A stretch of DNA of 37,821 nt from a bacterium (GTDB lineage Bacteria > Acidobacteriota > Thermoanaerobaculia > Multivoradales > JAHEKO01): assembly GCA_024224155.1 (NCBI GenBank), contig JAAENP010000269.1, positions 1-37,821 of the forward strand, read 5' to 3'. Below, one piece after another: positions 23,857 to 31,909 of the stretch. The position numbers and the translations under genes were made by a program. The notes under the pieces were generated by a model. The model ran no database searches, was not told the origin of the DNA, and saw nothing but the letters and a program-made list of their open reading frames with translations. Positions within the stretch are counted from its first letter, which is position 1; each line of letters begins with the position of its first letter.

Positions 23857-25932
23857 CTAGACCAGCAGCGGTGCAATCACCAAAGCCACCACGCTCATGA
23901 GCTTGATCAGGATGTTCAGGCTCGGTCCAGCGGTGTCCTTGAATGGGTCACCGACCGTGTCTCCAACGACGGACGCCTTGTGGGCGTCGGATCCCTTGCC
24001 GCCGTGCGCTCCGGACTCGATGAACTTCTTGGCGTTGTCCCAGGCGCCACCGGCGTTGGACATGAAGATTGCCATGAGAACGCCCGAAGACGTCACGCCT
24101 GCGAGGAGGCCGCCGAGTGCCGCGGTGTCGTAGAAGCCGACCGCCACTGGAACGACGACCGCCATCAGCCCGGGCACAACCATCTCGCGGATCGCCGCCT
24201 GCGTCGAAATGTCGACGCACTTGGCGTATTCGGCCTTGCCGGTGCCCTCCATCAATCCCGGAATCTCACGGAACTGGCGCCGAACCTCTTCGATCATCCG
24301 GAAGGCCGCGCGGCCCACCGCTCGCATGGCCATCGAGGAAAACAGAAACGGCATCATCGCGCCGACAAACAGGCCTCCCATGACCCTGGCATTCGAGAGA
24401 TCGATCACGTCCAGACCGACCGTGGTTCGAAAGGCCGCGAAGAGCGCGAGCGCAGTCAGCGCCGCCGAACCAATTGCGAACCCCTTGCCGATAGCGGCGG
24501 TCGTGTTCCCAACCGCATCGAGCTTGTCGGTTCGAGCGCGAACTTCGGCGCCCAGAGCACTCATCTCGGCGATGCCGCCGGCATTGTCGGCAATCGGGCC
24601 GTAAGCATCGACCGCGAGTTGAATCCCGGTCGTGGAGAGCATGCCCAGAGCCGCGATCGCGATGCCGTAGAGTCCGGCCTGGTCGTTGGCCACGATAATC
24701 GCGGCCACCAGAACTACGATCGGGAGAGCGGTCGAGCGCATGCCGGTCGCGAGCCCGGAGATGATGTTCGTTGCCGAGCCGGTCAGGCTGTCTTTGGCGA
24801 TCTCCTGCGCCGGCTTTTTGGCTTCAGACGTGTAGTACTGGGTGATCAAGCCGATCGCGACCCCCCCCGCGAGCCCGGCCACGGTGGCGTAGAAGACGCC
24901 GGTAGCGTCGAACTCGGCACCCGCGATGACGTAGGTGCCGTCGAGCAGCCGCTGCGCCAGGAAATAGATGGCGACCAGCATGACGGCCGCGGCCCCGAAG
25001 GTGCCGCGGTCGAGCGCGTGAGCGGGATTGCCCCCTTCGGCGGTGCGGACCAGAAACGTCGCCGCCAGGGAGATGAGCACGCCGACGCCCGCCAGAACCA
25101 GCGGCAGAACCACCAAGCCCGGCGTATAGGCCTCACCCGCCAACGTCGTGGCGTTGACGCCCAGCACCAGCGATCCGATGATCGAGCCGACGTAGGATTC
25201 GAAGAGATCCGCGCCCATGCCGGCAACGTCTCCCACGTTGTCGCCCACGTTGTCGGCGATCACCGCCGGATTTCGAGGGTCGTCTTCCGGGATCCCGGCT
25301 TCGACTTTGCCGACCAGGTCGGCGCCAACGTCGGCCGCCTTGGTGTAGATGCCTCCACCCACGCGGGCAAAAAGCGCGATCGAGCTGGCGCCGAAAGAGA
25401 AGCCGGTCAGCACGGTAACGACGCGAAGGAGATCCGCCTGAGCCGAGCCGGTGTCAAAGAGCTTCATGTAGACCAGGTAGAGCCCCGAAAGGCCCAGAAT
25501 GCCAAGTCCGACGACGCAAAACCCCATGACCGAACCACCCGAAAAGGCGATTTTCAGTGCCGGATTGAGACCCGAGCGAGCCGCGGCGGCGGTCCGTACG
25601 TTCGCCTTCGTCGCGATCTTCATGCCGAAGTAGCCGGCGAGAGCGGAACAGAAGGCACCGGCGATCAGCGAAACCCCGATCAGCTTCGAGCTCTCCGCGT
25701 TGCCGCTGTTGGCCCAGCTCAGGAGCACGGCTGCGGCTACGACGAATATCGCCAAGACGCGATACTCCCGTCGCAGAAACGCCATCGCGCCCTCGGAGAT
25801 GTGGCGCGCTATGACCGCCATTTCCTTGGTGCCGGCCTCTTGCTTCGTGATCTCGGCGCTGCGCAGCCAAGCGAAAATCAATGCCGCGACGCCGCAGATC
25901 GGCACCAGATATGTCATTTGTTGGAACTCCAC
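23857..25932 (-). CDS. hppA: Membrane-bound ion-pumping pyrophosphatase, K+-dependent type
   Basis: This 691-residue protein has about 16 membrane segments and hydrolyses pyrophosphate to pump ions across the cytoplasmic membrane. Catalytic marks are [20 protein letters not shown] (201-220) and DNVGDNVGD (228-236), plus the C-terminal [20 protein letters not shown] at 475-480 has alanine where K+-independent pumps have lysine, so the enzyme should need K+. E245 (ADLFESY) sits at the position of the key glutamate of the sodium-pumping Thermotoga enzyme, so Na+ transport is plausible; a dual Na+/H+ pump is possible. GTG 25932 follows AGGAGG. It lies 20 bases after pth, between pth and rpsF, and probably shares their transcript. 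Confidence 0.95.
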   Translation of the reverse strand: MEFQQMTYLVPICGVAALIFAWLRSAEITKQEAGTKEMAVIARHISEGAMAFLRREYRVLAIFVVAAAVLLSWANSGNAESSKLIGVSLIAGAFCSALAGYFGMKIATKANVRTAAAARSGLNPALKIAFSGGSVMGFCVVGLGILGLSGLYLVYMKLFDTGSAQADLLRVVTVLTGFSFGASSIALFARVGGGIYTKAADVGADLVGKVEAGIPEDDPRNPAVIADNVGDNVGDVAGMGADLFESYVGSIIGSLVLGVNATTLAGEAYTPGLVVLPLVLAGVGVLISLAATFLVRTAEGGNPAHALDRGTFGAAAVMLVAIYFLAQRLLDGTYVIAGAEFDATGVFYATVAGLAGGVAIGLITQYYTSEAKKPAQEIAKDSLTGSATNIISGLATGMRSTALPIVVLVAAIIVANDQAGLYGIAIAALGMLSTTGIQLAVDAYGPIADNAGGIAEMSALGAEVRARTDKLDAVGNTTAAIGKGFAIGSAALTALALFAAFRTTVGLDVIDLSNARVMGGLFVGAMMPFLFSSMAMRAVGRAAFRMIEEVRRQFREIPGLMEGTGKAEYAKCVDISTQAAIREMVVPGLMAVVVPVAVGFYDTAALGGLLAGVTSSGVLMAIFMSNAGGAWDNAKKFIESGAHGGKGSDAHKASVVGDTVGDPFKDTAGPSLNILIKLMSVVALVIAPLLV

Positions 25933-25952
25933 CGTAGCTTCCTCCTGTTCCT

Positions 25953-26531
25953 CTATCCGTTGTAACGGTTCATCGTGACTTCAAATCCATCGCGCAGCCA
26001 GCTCTCGCAGGCATCCGCGGCGCGTTTCTCCATGACACCAACCGCCTCGATCTCTTCTGGAACGAACGGAGCCAGGACGAAGTCGGACAACTCCTCCTCG
26101 TCCATTTCCTGGTCCGGCAGGATGCCGAGGCGCAGTCGGGCGATCTCGTCGGTGCGCAGGTTCCGAATAACCGACTCCATGCCCCGATGTCCTCCCGGCC
26201 CACCCTTCCTTCGCAATCTGAGCCTCTCCAGGGGCAGCGCCACGTCATCGTAGACCACGAGAATGTCGCTCGGCTCGAAGCCATGTCGTTCCACGAGGCA
26301 TCTTACGGAATAGCCGCTTCTATTCATGTAGGTCTGTGGCCATGCCAGAAGGGCCCGTCCCGAGCTCGCCACGAGTGCATTGCACTCGAGCCGGCGCTCT
26401 CCGAGTCGCCATCTCCGGGTCAACTCGTCCAGAACCCGAAATCCGAGGTTGTGGCGCGTCTCTCGGTACTTTTCTCCCGGATTCCCGAGCCCCACGATGA
26501 GGGCTCGCGACTCCTCCGAAGTCGGCGTCAC
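25953..26531 (-). CDS. pth: Peptidyl-tRNA hydrolase
   Basis: This 192-residue enzyme frees tRNA from prematurely released peptidyl-tRNA. The bacterial Pth fold is clear: VGLGNPG with N17, ETRHNLGF with the catalytic H27, TYMN with N70, YDD with D95, then a glycine-rich loop ending GGHRGMESV. In E. coli that loop reads GGHNG with N114; here arginine (R116) takes its place. The start is GTG 26531, preceded by AGGGAA. It follows rplY by 18 bases in the conserved prs-rplY-pth order, and its C-terminus (VTMNRYNG) is normal. Confidence 0.95.
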   Translation of the reverse strand: MTPTSEESRALIVGLGNPGEKYRETRHNLGFRVLDELTRRWRLGERRLECNALVASSGRALLAWPQTYMNRSGYSVRCLVERHGFEPSDILVVYDDVALPLERLRLRRKGGPGGHRGMESVIRNLRTDEIARLRLGILPDQEMDEEELSDFVLAPFVPEEIEAVGVMEKRAADACESWLRDGFEVTMNRYNG

Positions 26532-26549
26532 GTCCCGGGTTCCCTGCGG

Positions 26550-27224
26550 CTACTCGCCCGCAGACTCCCCGGACTCCTCCTTGCCGCGTCCGATGACCTC
26601 GGGCTCTTCCGCCTCGGCCTCCAGGAGCAGCTCTTCTTCCTCGCCCTCCTCGACCTCGCTCACCCGGGCGTGAGCGATCGACACGATGACCTTGGTCAGG
26701 TCGTCCAGAATCTCGACTCCCTCCGGGATTACCAGATCGCTGGCTTCTAGGTGCTGTCCGGTATGCAGCCCGCTGACATCGACCTCGATCACCTGCGGGA
26801 TCTTGTCCGGCAGGCATTCGACCTCCACGGCTCGATTGACGAAGTCCAGCACGCCGTCCTCGGTCTTGACGCCGATCGACTCGCCCACGACCTCGATGTT
26901 GACCTGAACCTTAACTTTCTGAGCCATGTCGATTCGTTGAAAATCGATGTGGCTTATCTGCCGGGAGATCGGATCGATGTCGATCTTGCGAACCATCGTG
27001 TGACGGCTCTTGGCCGTACCTGCCAGCTTGAGCAAGAACACGGCGTTCTCGCCGCCGACCTCCTTCAGCAGACGGTGAATCAACTTCTGATCGACTTGAA
27101 TCGGAACCGAGTCCTTGCCGCCTCCGTAGACGACAGCCGGCAGTAGACCCGCCTTGCGCAAGCGCCGGTTCGGCCCGGTTCCCGTTTGTTCTCTCCGTTG
27201 AACTTCCAATGTCAGTTCGTCCAT
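26550..27224 (-). CDS. rplY: 50S ribosomal protein L25, CTC form
   Basis: This 224-residue protein has an N-terminal 5S rRNA-binding L25 domain (ETGTGPNRRLRKAG-like opening, LPAVVYGGG, HIDFQRID) and the C-terminal TL5/CTC domain (residues about 100-190), ending in a strongly acidic tail rich in glutamate. The long two-domain form is usual outside enterobacteria. It binds 5S rRNA in the central protuberance; the Bacillus homologue Ctc is stress-induced. ATG 27224 has GAGGAG ahead of it. It lies 20 bases after prs and 18 before pth. Confidence 0.95.
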   Translation of the reverse strand: MDELTLEVQRREQTGTGPNRRLRKAGLLPAVVYGGGKDSVPIQVDQKLIHRLLKEVGGENAVFLLKLAGTAKSRHTMVRKIDIDPISRQISHIDFQRIDMAQKVKVQVNIEVVGESIGVKTEDGVLDFVNRAVEVECLPDKIPQVIEVDVSGLHTGQHLEASDLVIPEGVEILDDLTKVIVSIAHARVSEVEEGEEEELLLEAEAEEPEVIGRGKEESGESAGE

Positions 27225-27244
27225 GACGACTCCTCGCGGCGGGC

Positions 27245-28186
27245 TCAGACAAAAAGCGAGCTCACCGAACTGTTGGTGTGAATCCTCTGTATAGCCTCCG
27301 AGAGCAGCGGAGCTACCGAAAACGGTTTCAGTTTCGAACAGCGCTCGAGCTTGTCCTCGAGCGGTGTCGTATTGGTGATCAGAACGGACTCGACCGCCGA
27401 GTCCATCAAACGGTCGATGGCCGGCCCGGACAGCACTGCGTGGACGCCGGCCGCGAAGATCCGCCGAGCACCCTCTTTGTGCAGGGCTTCGATCGATTTG
27501 TACAACGTTCCGGCGGTATCGATGATGTCGTCCAGGATCAAGACATTCTTGCCCTCGACCTCGCCGATGATGTGCCGGACCTCGGCCTCGTTCGCCGCCA
27601 CCCGCCGTTTGTCAATAATGGCCAATCCCGCTTGCAGCCGCTTGGCGATCGCCCGGGCGCGCTCTACGCCTCCCGCGTCCGGAGACACGATCACCAGGTC
27701 GGGCATCTCGAGGGCCCGAATCGCCTCCAGGATCACGGGAGCAGCAAAGAGATGATCGACGGGCACGTCAAAGAAACCTTGGATCTGCGCCGCGTGCAGA
27801 TCCATCGTCAGAATCCGGTCTGCCCCGGCGCTGGAGAGAAGATCCGCAACGAGCTTGGCGGTGATCGGCACTCGCGGCTTGTCCTTCTTGTCCTGCCGGG
27901 CGTAGCCGTAGTAGGGGACCACCGCGGTGACCCGGAACGCGGACGCTCGCTTCAGAGCATCCATGATGATCAGCAACTCCATCAGATTCTCGTTCACCGG
28001 CGTGCAGGTGGGCTGAACTACGAAGATGTCGCCGCCGCGAACGTTTTCGTCGATCTGGCAGAAGATCTCGCCGTCGGAGAAGTTGTAGAGGTCGGCCTTG
28101 CCCAGGGGTATCTGGAGGCACTCCGCGATCTCCCTCGACAGACTCGGGTGGGCACCGCCGCTGAAGATCTTCAGTTCACCGTACAT
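27245..28186 (-). CDS. prs: Ribose-phosphate pyrophosphokinase
   Basis: This 313-residue enzyme makes PRPP from ribose 5-phosphate and ATP for purine, pyrimidine, histidine and NAD synthesis. Motifs include FSDGEIFCQIDENVRG, the ATP loop YGYARQDKKDKPR, the flexible KRR region (IIDKRRVAANEAEV) and the PRPP loop VLILDDIIDTAGT. Length and N-terminus are typical (class I). PRPP is also what salvage phosphoribosyltransferases use on imported bases, although no such gene lies in this window. ATG 28186 is 55 bases after tRNA-Gln, which is probably processed from the same transcript. Confidence 0.97.
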   Translation of the reverse strand: MYGELKIFSGGAHPSLSREIAECLQIPLGKADLYNFSDGEIFCQIDENVRGGDIFVVQPTCTPVNENLMELLIIMDALKRASAFRVTAVVPYYGYARQDKKDKPRVPITAKLVADLLSSAGADRILTMDLHAAQIQGFFDVPVDHLFAAPVILEAIRALEMPDLVIVSPDAGGVERARAIAKRLQAGLAIIDKRRVAANEAEVRHIIGEVEGKNVLILDDIIDTAGTLYKSIEALHKEGARRIFAAGVHAVLSGPAIDRLMDSAVESVLITNTTPLEDKLERCSKLKPFSVAPLLSEAIQRIHTNSSVSSLFV

Positions 28187-28241
28187 CGGGCTCTATCCAT
28201 TTGGTTTGTCCAGAACATGCTGAAACTGGAAATCGTGACAT

Positions 28242-28316
28242 TGGCTGGGGCGGCAGGATTCGAACCTGCGAATGCCGGATCCAAAGTCCGGTGCCTTACC
28301 ACTTGGCGACGCCCCA
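28242..28316 (-). tRNA. tRNA-Gln (anticodon UUG)
   Basis: A complete 75-base tRNA with encoded CCA reads on the minus strand. The acceptor arm pairs TGGGGCG with CGCCCCA, discriminator G follows, and the T arm is GCAGG-TTCGAAT-CCTGC. The anticodon arm is CCGGA-CTTTGGA-TCCGG, giving anticodon TTG (Gln). It lies between spoVG and prs, a place where Pseudomonas also has tRNA-Gln. Confidence 0.95.
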
Positions 28317-28367
28317 GTAGTCCTTGCGAGTTTGCCATAGCTCGGCAGCACGCTCGTCAGCGCTCTC

Positions 28368-28934
28368 CTAGGTGCCCCAAAAGGAATCGCGCAGATGGAG
28401 CTCCGTCACTTCCTCCAGCGACTTGTCGGCGCCCTCCCCGCCGGCGGAGTCATCTTCGCCTTCCCCGGGAGCGTCGCCGTCGACCTTCCGGGCGCTGGGC
28501 TGAGGCTCAACCTCTGGTCGGCTCTCCGGTTTGGGTACAGATTCCGACTCGACGACCGGCGGTTCGACCGCTTCGACCTCGGCCGCAACCGGCTCTCTCC
28601 TCCTGGGCTCGGAGCGAGGCTTCTCGACCTCCCCACCACCGGTGGGGCGAGCCTTGACCTGGGGCTCCGCTTCCGAGGTCCCCGCGAGCTCCCCTTCGTA
28701 AGCCGCAAGGATCTCCATCTCCATGGCCTGGCGGGTTTCGTTGTTGAGCGGATGGGCGATGTCCTTGAACTTGCCGTTGCGCTTCCGACGGCTGGGCATG
28801 CTGATGAAGAAGCCCTCTTTCCCCTTGATGACCTTGATGTCGTTCACCATGAAGCACTCGTCGAGAACGATCGAGATGAACGCCTTGAGCTTCTCCTCGC
28901 GCACCGGGAAAACCTTGATGTCTGTAATTCTCAT
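28368..28934 (-). CDS. spoVG: SpoVG-family regulator with a long acidic tail
   Basis: This 188-residue protein has an N-terminal SpoVG domain of about 90 residues: MRITDIKVFPV, LKAFISIVLDECFMVNDIKV, then FISMPSRRKRNGKFKDIAHPLN. SpoVG proteins bind DNA and RNA and regulate division, capsule and stress genes in Firmicutes and spirochaetes. Residues about 95-188 form an extra Pro/Glu-rich, low-complexity tail that is absent from the usual 85-100-residue proteins. The frame extends to 29069, but ATG 28934 is right: it begins the conserved domain and has GGAGAGG just ahead. It precedes tRNA-Gln and prs, as in the Bacillus spoVG-glmU-prs order. Confidence 0.9.
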   Translation of the reverse strand: MRITDIKVFPVREEKLKAFISIVLDECFMVNDIKVIKGKEGFFISMPSRRKRNGKFKDIAHPLNNETRQAMEMEILAAYEGELAGTSEAEPQVKARPTGGGEVEKPRSEPRRREPVAAEVEAVEPPVVESESVPKPESRPEVEPQPSARKVDGDAPGEGEDDSAGGEGADKSLEEVTELHLRDSFWGT

Positions 28935-29029
28935 CGACCTCTCCATCTCGCGAGCCAGCCGCAGCACACCCTGGAGAACCCTCCAGCATCCCCGGAAACC
29001 CTGCTGTGACTTGCGTTTTATGGTCTGGC

Positions 29030-29075
29030 AAAAAAGAGCGCAGGCCGGCCGCCCGTGCCACCGCTCCAATAGCGG
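29030..29075 (-). terminator. Rho-independent terminator after the LolB-like gene
   Basis: On the minus strand, GAGCG (29066-29062) pairs with CGCTC (29040-29036) around a GC-rich, partly self-complementary interior, followed at once by six T residues (29035-29030). An overlapping alternative hairpin, CCGCT/AGCGG, spans 29061-29075. It separates the TPR-lipoprotein pair from spoVG. Confidence 0.6.
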
Positions 29076-29102
29076 CTCATGGTAGCAAACCGTGGCCGAA
29101 AT

Positions 29103-29834
29103 TCAATGCCCATCTGCGGCATTCTCGGCCGGAGTCGGCCAATCCTCACAGCCGATCTCGATGTGGTCGGGCGTCAGGGCAAGCGGAGGAATCTCCCCGA
29201 TCATGGGCTCTCCGGCCACCCGTCTCCATCGCAGCTGGGTGCCGGCACGATGGGAGAGCACTCCTTGGCCGGCGGCCTCCTGAAGCCACCACAGCCAGGG
29301 CGCGCCCGCTTGCCAAACCGTCCATCTTGAGAGCCGTGCCCCGGTGACGGCCACGGTCCAGCGACGACCCTGGCGATCCCGGTATTCTCCTTCGGAGGCA
29401 CCCGGCTCGAGTCCTCCGGGCAACCTGCCCAGCAGAATCGCCGGCAGCTCTCTGATCGGCAGCGTTTCCAAAGCCATCTCTGGAATCCTGATCTCGCCGT
29501 CGCTCACGCAGAACAAATCCTGGCGGTCATCGACCAGGACGGTACCGGTAGGACCCGCTGCGATTCGCCAGAGTCCCCGGCCAAATCGGTCCCGGGTCTC
29601 GACCAGATAGCGGTCGGCACTTTCGAGTTTCAGAACGAGCCGGAAAGCTCCGGAGCCCGCCTGGCCACTGTAGTGCACTCGAAACAGGCTCTGCGTGCCG
29701 AGATCTTCGGCGAGCAGCCCGGTCGGCAGAGGCGAGTCGCCACCAGCGACCGCTTCGATCGGCAGTGTATGAGCACAGCCACCTGCCAGCGTGCCGAGCA
29801 GCGTTGCCGCGGTCAGAAGCCGGCTCGAGATCAC
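29103..29834 (-). CDS. Probable LolB-like outer-membrane lipoprotein
   Basis: This 243-residue protein has a short hydrophobic leader ending LAGGC (cysteine 20), consistent with a lipoprotein. The mature part looks like a single beta-rich domain (FRVHYSGQAGSGAFRLVLK, RFGRGLWRIAAGPTGTVLV), in keeping with LolB or LolA-like lipid-binding folds; LolB accepts lipoproteins at the outer membrane. Sequence similarity by eye is weak. Position helps: in Pseudomonas a TPR gene, lolB, ispE, tRNA-Gln, prs, rplY and pth follow one another, and here this gene lies between a TPR gene and spoVG-tRNA-Gln-prs-rplY-pth. GTG 29834 starts 5 bases after the TPR stop. Another exported lipoprotein family remains possible. 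Confidence 0.6.
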   Translation of the reverse strand: MISSRLLTAATLLGTLAGGCAHTLPIEAVAGGDSPLPTGLLAEDLGTQSLFRVHYSGQAGSGAFRLVLKLESADRYLVETRDRFGRGLWRIAAGPTGTVLVDDRQDLFCVSDGEIRIPEMALETLPIRELPAILLGRLPGGLEPGASEGEYRDRQGRRWTVAVTGARLSRWTVWQAGAPWLWWLQEAAGQGVLSHRAGTQLRWRRVAGEPMIGEIPPLALTPDHIEIGCEDWPTPAENAADGH

Positions 29835-29839
29835 CGCGG

Positions 29840-31795
29840 TCAGGAGTCGCCGTTCAGCTGCTCGAGTTTTCGCCGAACCGCTTCTTCGTTGTCGTCCGCC
29901 AGGGCCAGGGCCTTCTGATAGGACTCGGCAGCCAGGGTGCGCCGCCCCAGCGTGGCGTAGAGGTCTCCCAGGTGCTCGAAAACCACCGCATCCTCGCCCA
30001 CCAGCCGTGCCGCTTTCTCGAGGTGCCCTCTCGCCAATTCATAGTCGCCCATCTGATAGTAGACCCAGCCGAGAGAATCTATGTAAGCACCGTTGTTGGG
30101 CTCGAGAGCGACGGCCTTCTTCACCAGATCCACGGCTTCGGTGAGGTTCTCGCCGCGCTCGGCCCACATGTAGCCCAGGTAGTTCAACGCCGGTGCGAAC
30201 AACTCGTCCCGAGCCAGTAAATCGCGAAACTCCTGAATCGCCGTGTCTCTCCGACCGCTGCGTTCGTAGGCGCTGCCCAACCAGAACCGGACGTCCAGCG
30301 CCTCGGGATCCTCGTTCTTGGCGTCCAGCCACAGCGGAATCGCCTTCTCGTAGAGCTCCAGTCGATGCAGCGTCCGAGCGGCCAGGACCACTTGCTGGAT
30401 GTCGCCGGTCTCGGAAAGGCGCATCAGCTTCTTCTCGGCTGCCTCGGTCCTACCCGCCCGAAAAAGAGCTTCCGCCTCGCGCGCTCGCGCCCGATGACCG
30501 ACCTCGGCATCCGACCCCAACTTCTCGAAGAGATCGATCGCCTCCTCGGTGCGTCCCATCTCGAGCAGAGCCTGGCCTCGAACCAGCTTCAGATCACCCT
30601 CCGAGGGCAAGGCTGCCGAAGCCGAGAGCCTGTCGGTTATCTCGAGGACCCGCTCCCAGTTCCCTGCTCGGACTTCCAGGTCGACCAACTCGAGCCTCGT
30701 TCGCAATGCCTGGTCGGCCTGTCCGTCGGCCTCGAGGCTTTCAGCGGCCCTCGAGAGAATCTCGGCGGCTTGCGCCGCCCTCCCTTGCCGCTCCACGACC
30801 TCTGCCAGCACGCGCGCAACGTCGAAAGACCTCTCGTCGGCTTCGTAGAGGACACGCAGGCCGGCCTCGGCTTCGACGAACCGGGCCAGGGCCGACAGGG
30901 CCAGGGCATTCAAATAAACAGCTGGCGGCTCGCCCGGGGCGACCTCGAGCCACCTTTCGCTGGCTTCGAGCGACTTCTGCCAGGCCCCCACCCGATAGAG
31001 CTCCAGCGCCAGGAGTCGAAGCACCTCGAGGCTGTCGCGCTGAGCGTCGGCCCCGCCCTCGAGTACCGCCACGGAATCGGCGTGACGCTGCTGTTCGGCC
31101 AGAAGATTGGCCAGCGTCAGGCGCGCATCCAGGAACTCGGGGTACCGCGCAAGCAACTCGCGCAGTCCTTTCTCGGCTTCGGCCCGATTCTCCGAGCGTT
31201 GATAGGCGGTCATCAGAATCGAGGCCAGGCGCAGGTCCCCGGGTCTGAGCTCGTAGGCCTCACGCAACGCCGAAACCGCCTCGTCGAAGCGACCCAGGTT
31301 GATCAGGAGGCGGCCAGAGTTGACCCTCGATTCGACATCTTCGGGGAGGAGCTGTCTCAACTCCTCAAAAAGGCGGATAGCGTTCTCGAGCGCTTCGGGC
31401 GACTTGTCGGCCTGGCGCAGCTCGATCCTCGCCAGCAAGCGCAACGCCTCCGGGTTCTCAGGGCCCAGTCCCCGTGCCGCGGATGCCTGTTGTGACGCCG
31501 CATCCAGCTCCCCGAGCTGATAGAGAAACTCGGCGAACGAGAGTCTCAAGTACGGTTCCGACGGCTCCGCTGCCACGGCGCGTTCGAACGCTTCGCGCGC
31601 TCCCTTGTAGTCCGCTTCGTGACGAAGGGCCTGCGCGAGGGCGAACAGATAACGCGCCTCCTCGGTCGCCACAGAGGACTCGGTAGTCTCGTCCGACGTC
31701 ACGCCGGCTCGCTCCTGCGCCATCGCCGAGGTCGCCACCAAGAGCACCATGAGCGCCGCGCTCGATCTCAGCCAGTTCCGGGGAATAACGCGCAT
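29840..31795 (-). CDS. Exported tetratricopeptide-repeat protein
   Basis: This protein of about 651 residues has a signal peptide (basic start, hydrophobic LMVLLVA, cleavage probably at AMA-QE) followed by roughly fifteen TPR or TPR-like helical pairs, for example GAREAFERAVAAEPSEPYLR, RFDEAVSALREAYELRPGDL and YELARGHLEKAARLVGEDA. TPR arrays are protein-binding scaffolds; this one would act in the periplasm or at the outer membrane. It is paired with the LolB-like gene, as in Pseudomonas. The frame is open to 32086, but that is antisense to the next gene. ATG 31795 is chosen; GTG 31804, with AAAGGA upstream, is an alternative. The partner protein is unknown. Confidence 0.85.
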   Translation of the reverse strand: MRVIPRNWLRSSAALMVLLVATSAMAQERAGVTSDETTESSVATEEARYLFALAQALRHEADYKGAREAFERAVAAEPSEPYLRLSFAEFLYQLGELDAASQQASAARGLGPENPEALRLLARIELRQADKSPEALENAIRLFEELRQLLPEDVESRVNSGRLLINLGRFDEAVSALREAYELRPGDLRLASILMTAYQRSENRAEAEKGLRELLARYPEFLDARLTLANLLAEQQRHADSVAVLEGGADAQRDSLEVLRLLALELYRVGAWQKSLEASERWLEVAPGEPPAVYLNALALSALARFVEAEAGLRVLYEADERSFDVARVLAEVVERQGRAAQAAEILSRAAESLEADGQADQALRTRLELVDLEVRAGNWERVLEITDRLSASAALPSEGDLKLVRGQALLEMGRTEEAIDLFEKLGSDAEVGHRARAREAEALFRAGRTEAAEKKLMRLSETGDIQQVVLAARTLHRLELYEKAIPLWLDAKNEDPEALDVRFWLGSAYERSGRRDTAIQEFRDLLARDELFAPALNYLGYMWAERGENLTEAVDLVKKAVALEPNNGAYIDSLGWVYYQMGDYELARGHLEKAARLVGEDAVVFEHLGDLYATLGRRTLAAESYQKALALADDNEEAVRRKLEQLNGDS

Positions 31796-31825
31796 CGGCG
31801 GCACAATACCAATCGTTCCTTTTTC

Positions 31826-31854
31826 TTTACAACCGAATGCGCCGTTCCTATAAT
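31826..31854 (+). promoter_or_regulatory. Near-consensus sigma70 promoter
   Basis: TTTACA (31826-31831) and a perfect TATAAT (31849-31854) are exactly 17 bases apart, directing transcription toward the gene at 31910 with a leader of about 50 bases. On the other strand TTGTAA (31832-31827) overlaps the same -35 region and could serve the divergent TPR gene, with a weaker TATTGT 18 bases on. Confidence 0.75.
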
Positions 31855-31909
31855 TCCGTAGCGACTGGTAACCCCTGAAAACACTGGGCTTAATCGAGTA
31901 AGTTTGTAG

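Noticed and set aside
23980-25965. Long open frame on the plus strand (about 660 codons) opposite hppA
   Set aside because: Its translation is rich in Arg, His, Asp and Gln with no domain, as expected for antisense of a GC-rich membrane-protein gene; the minus strand encodes a clear pyrophosphatase.
28200-28320. The tRNA-Gln gene as an attachment site for an integrated element
   Set aside because: Flanking genes form a conserved housekeeping order and no second copy of the tRNA 3' end or integrase gene is present.
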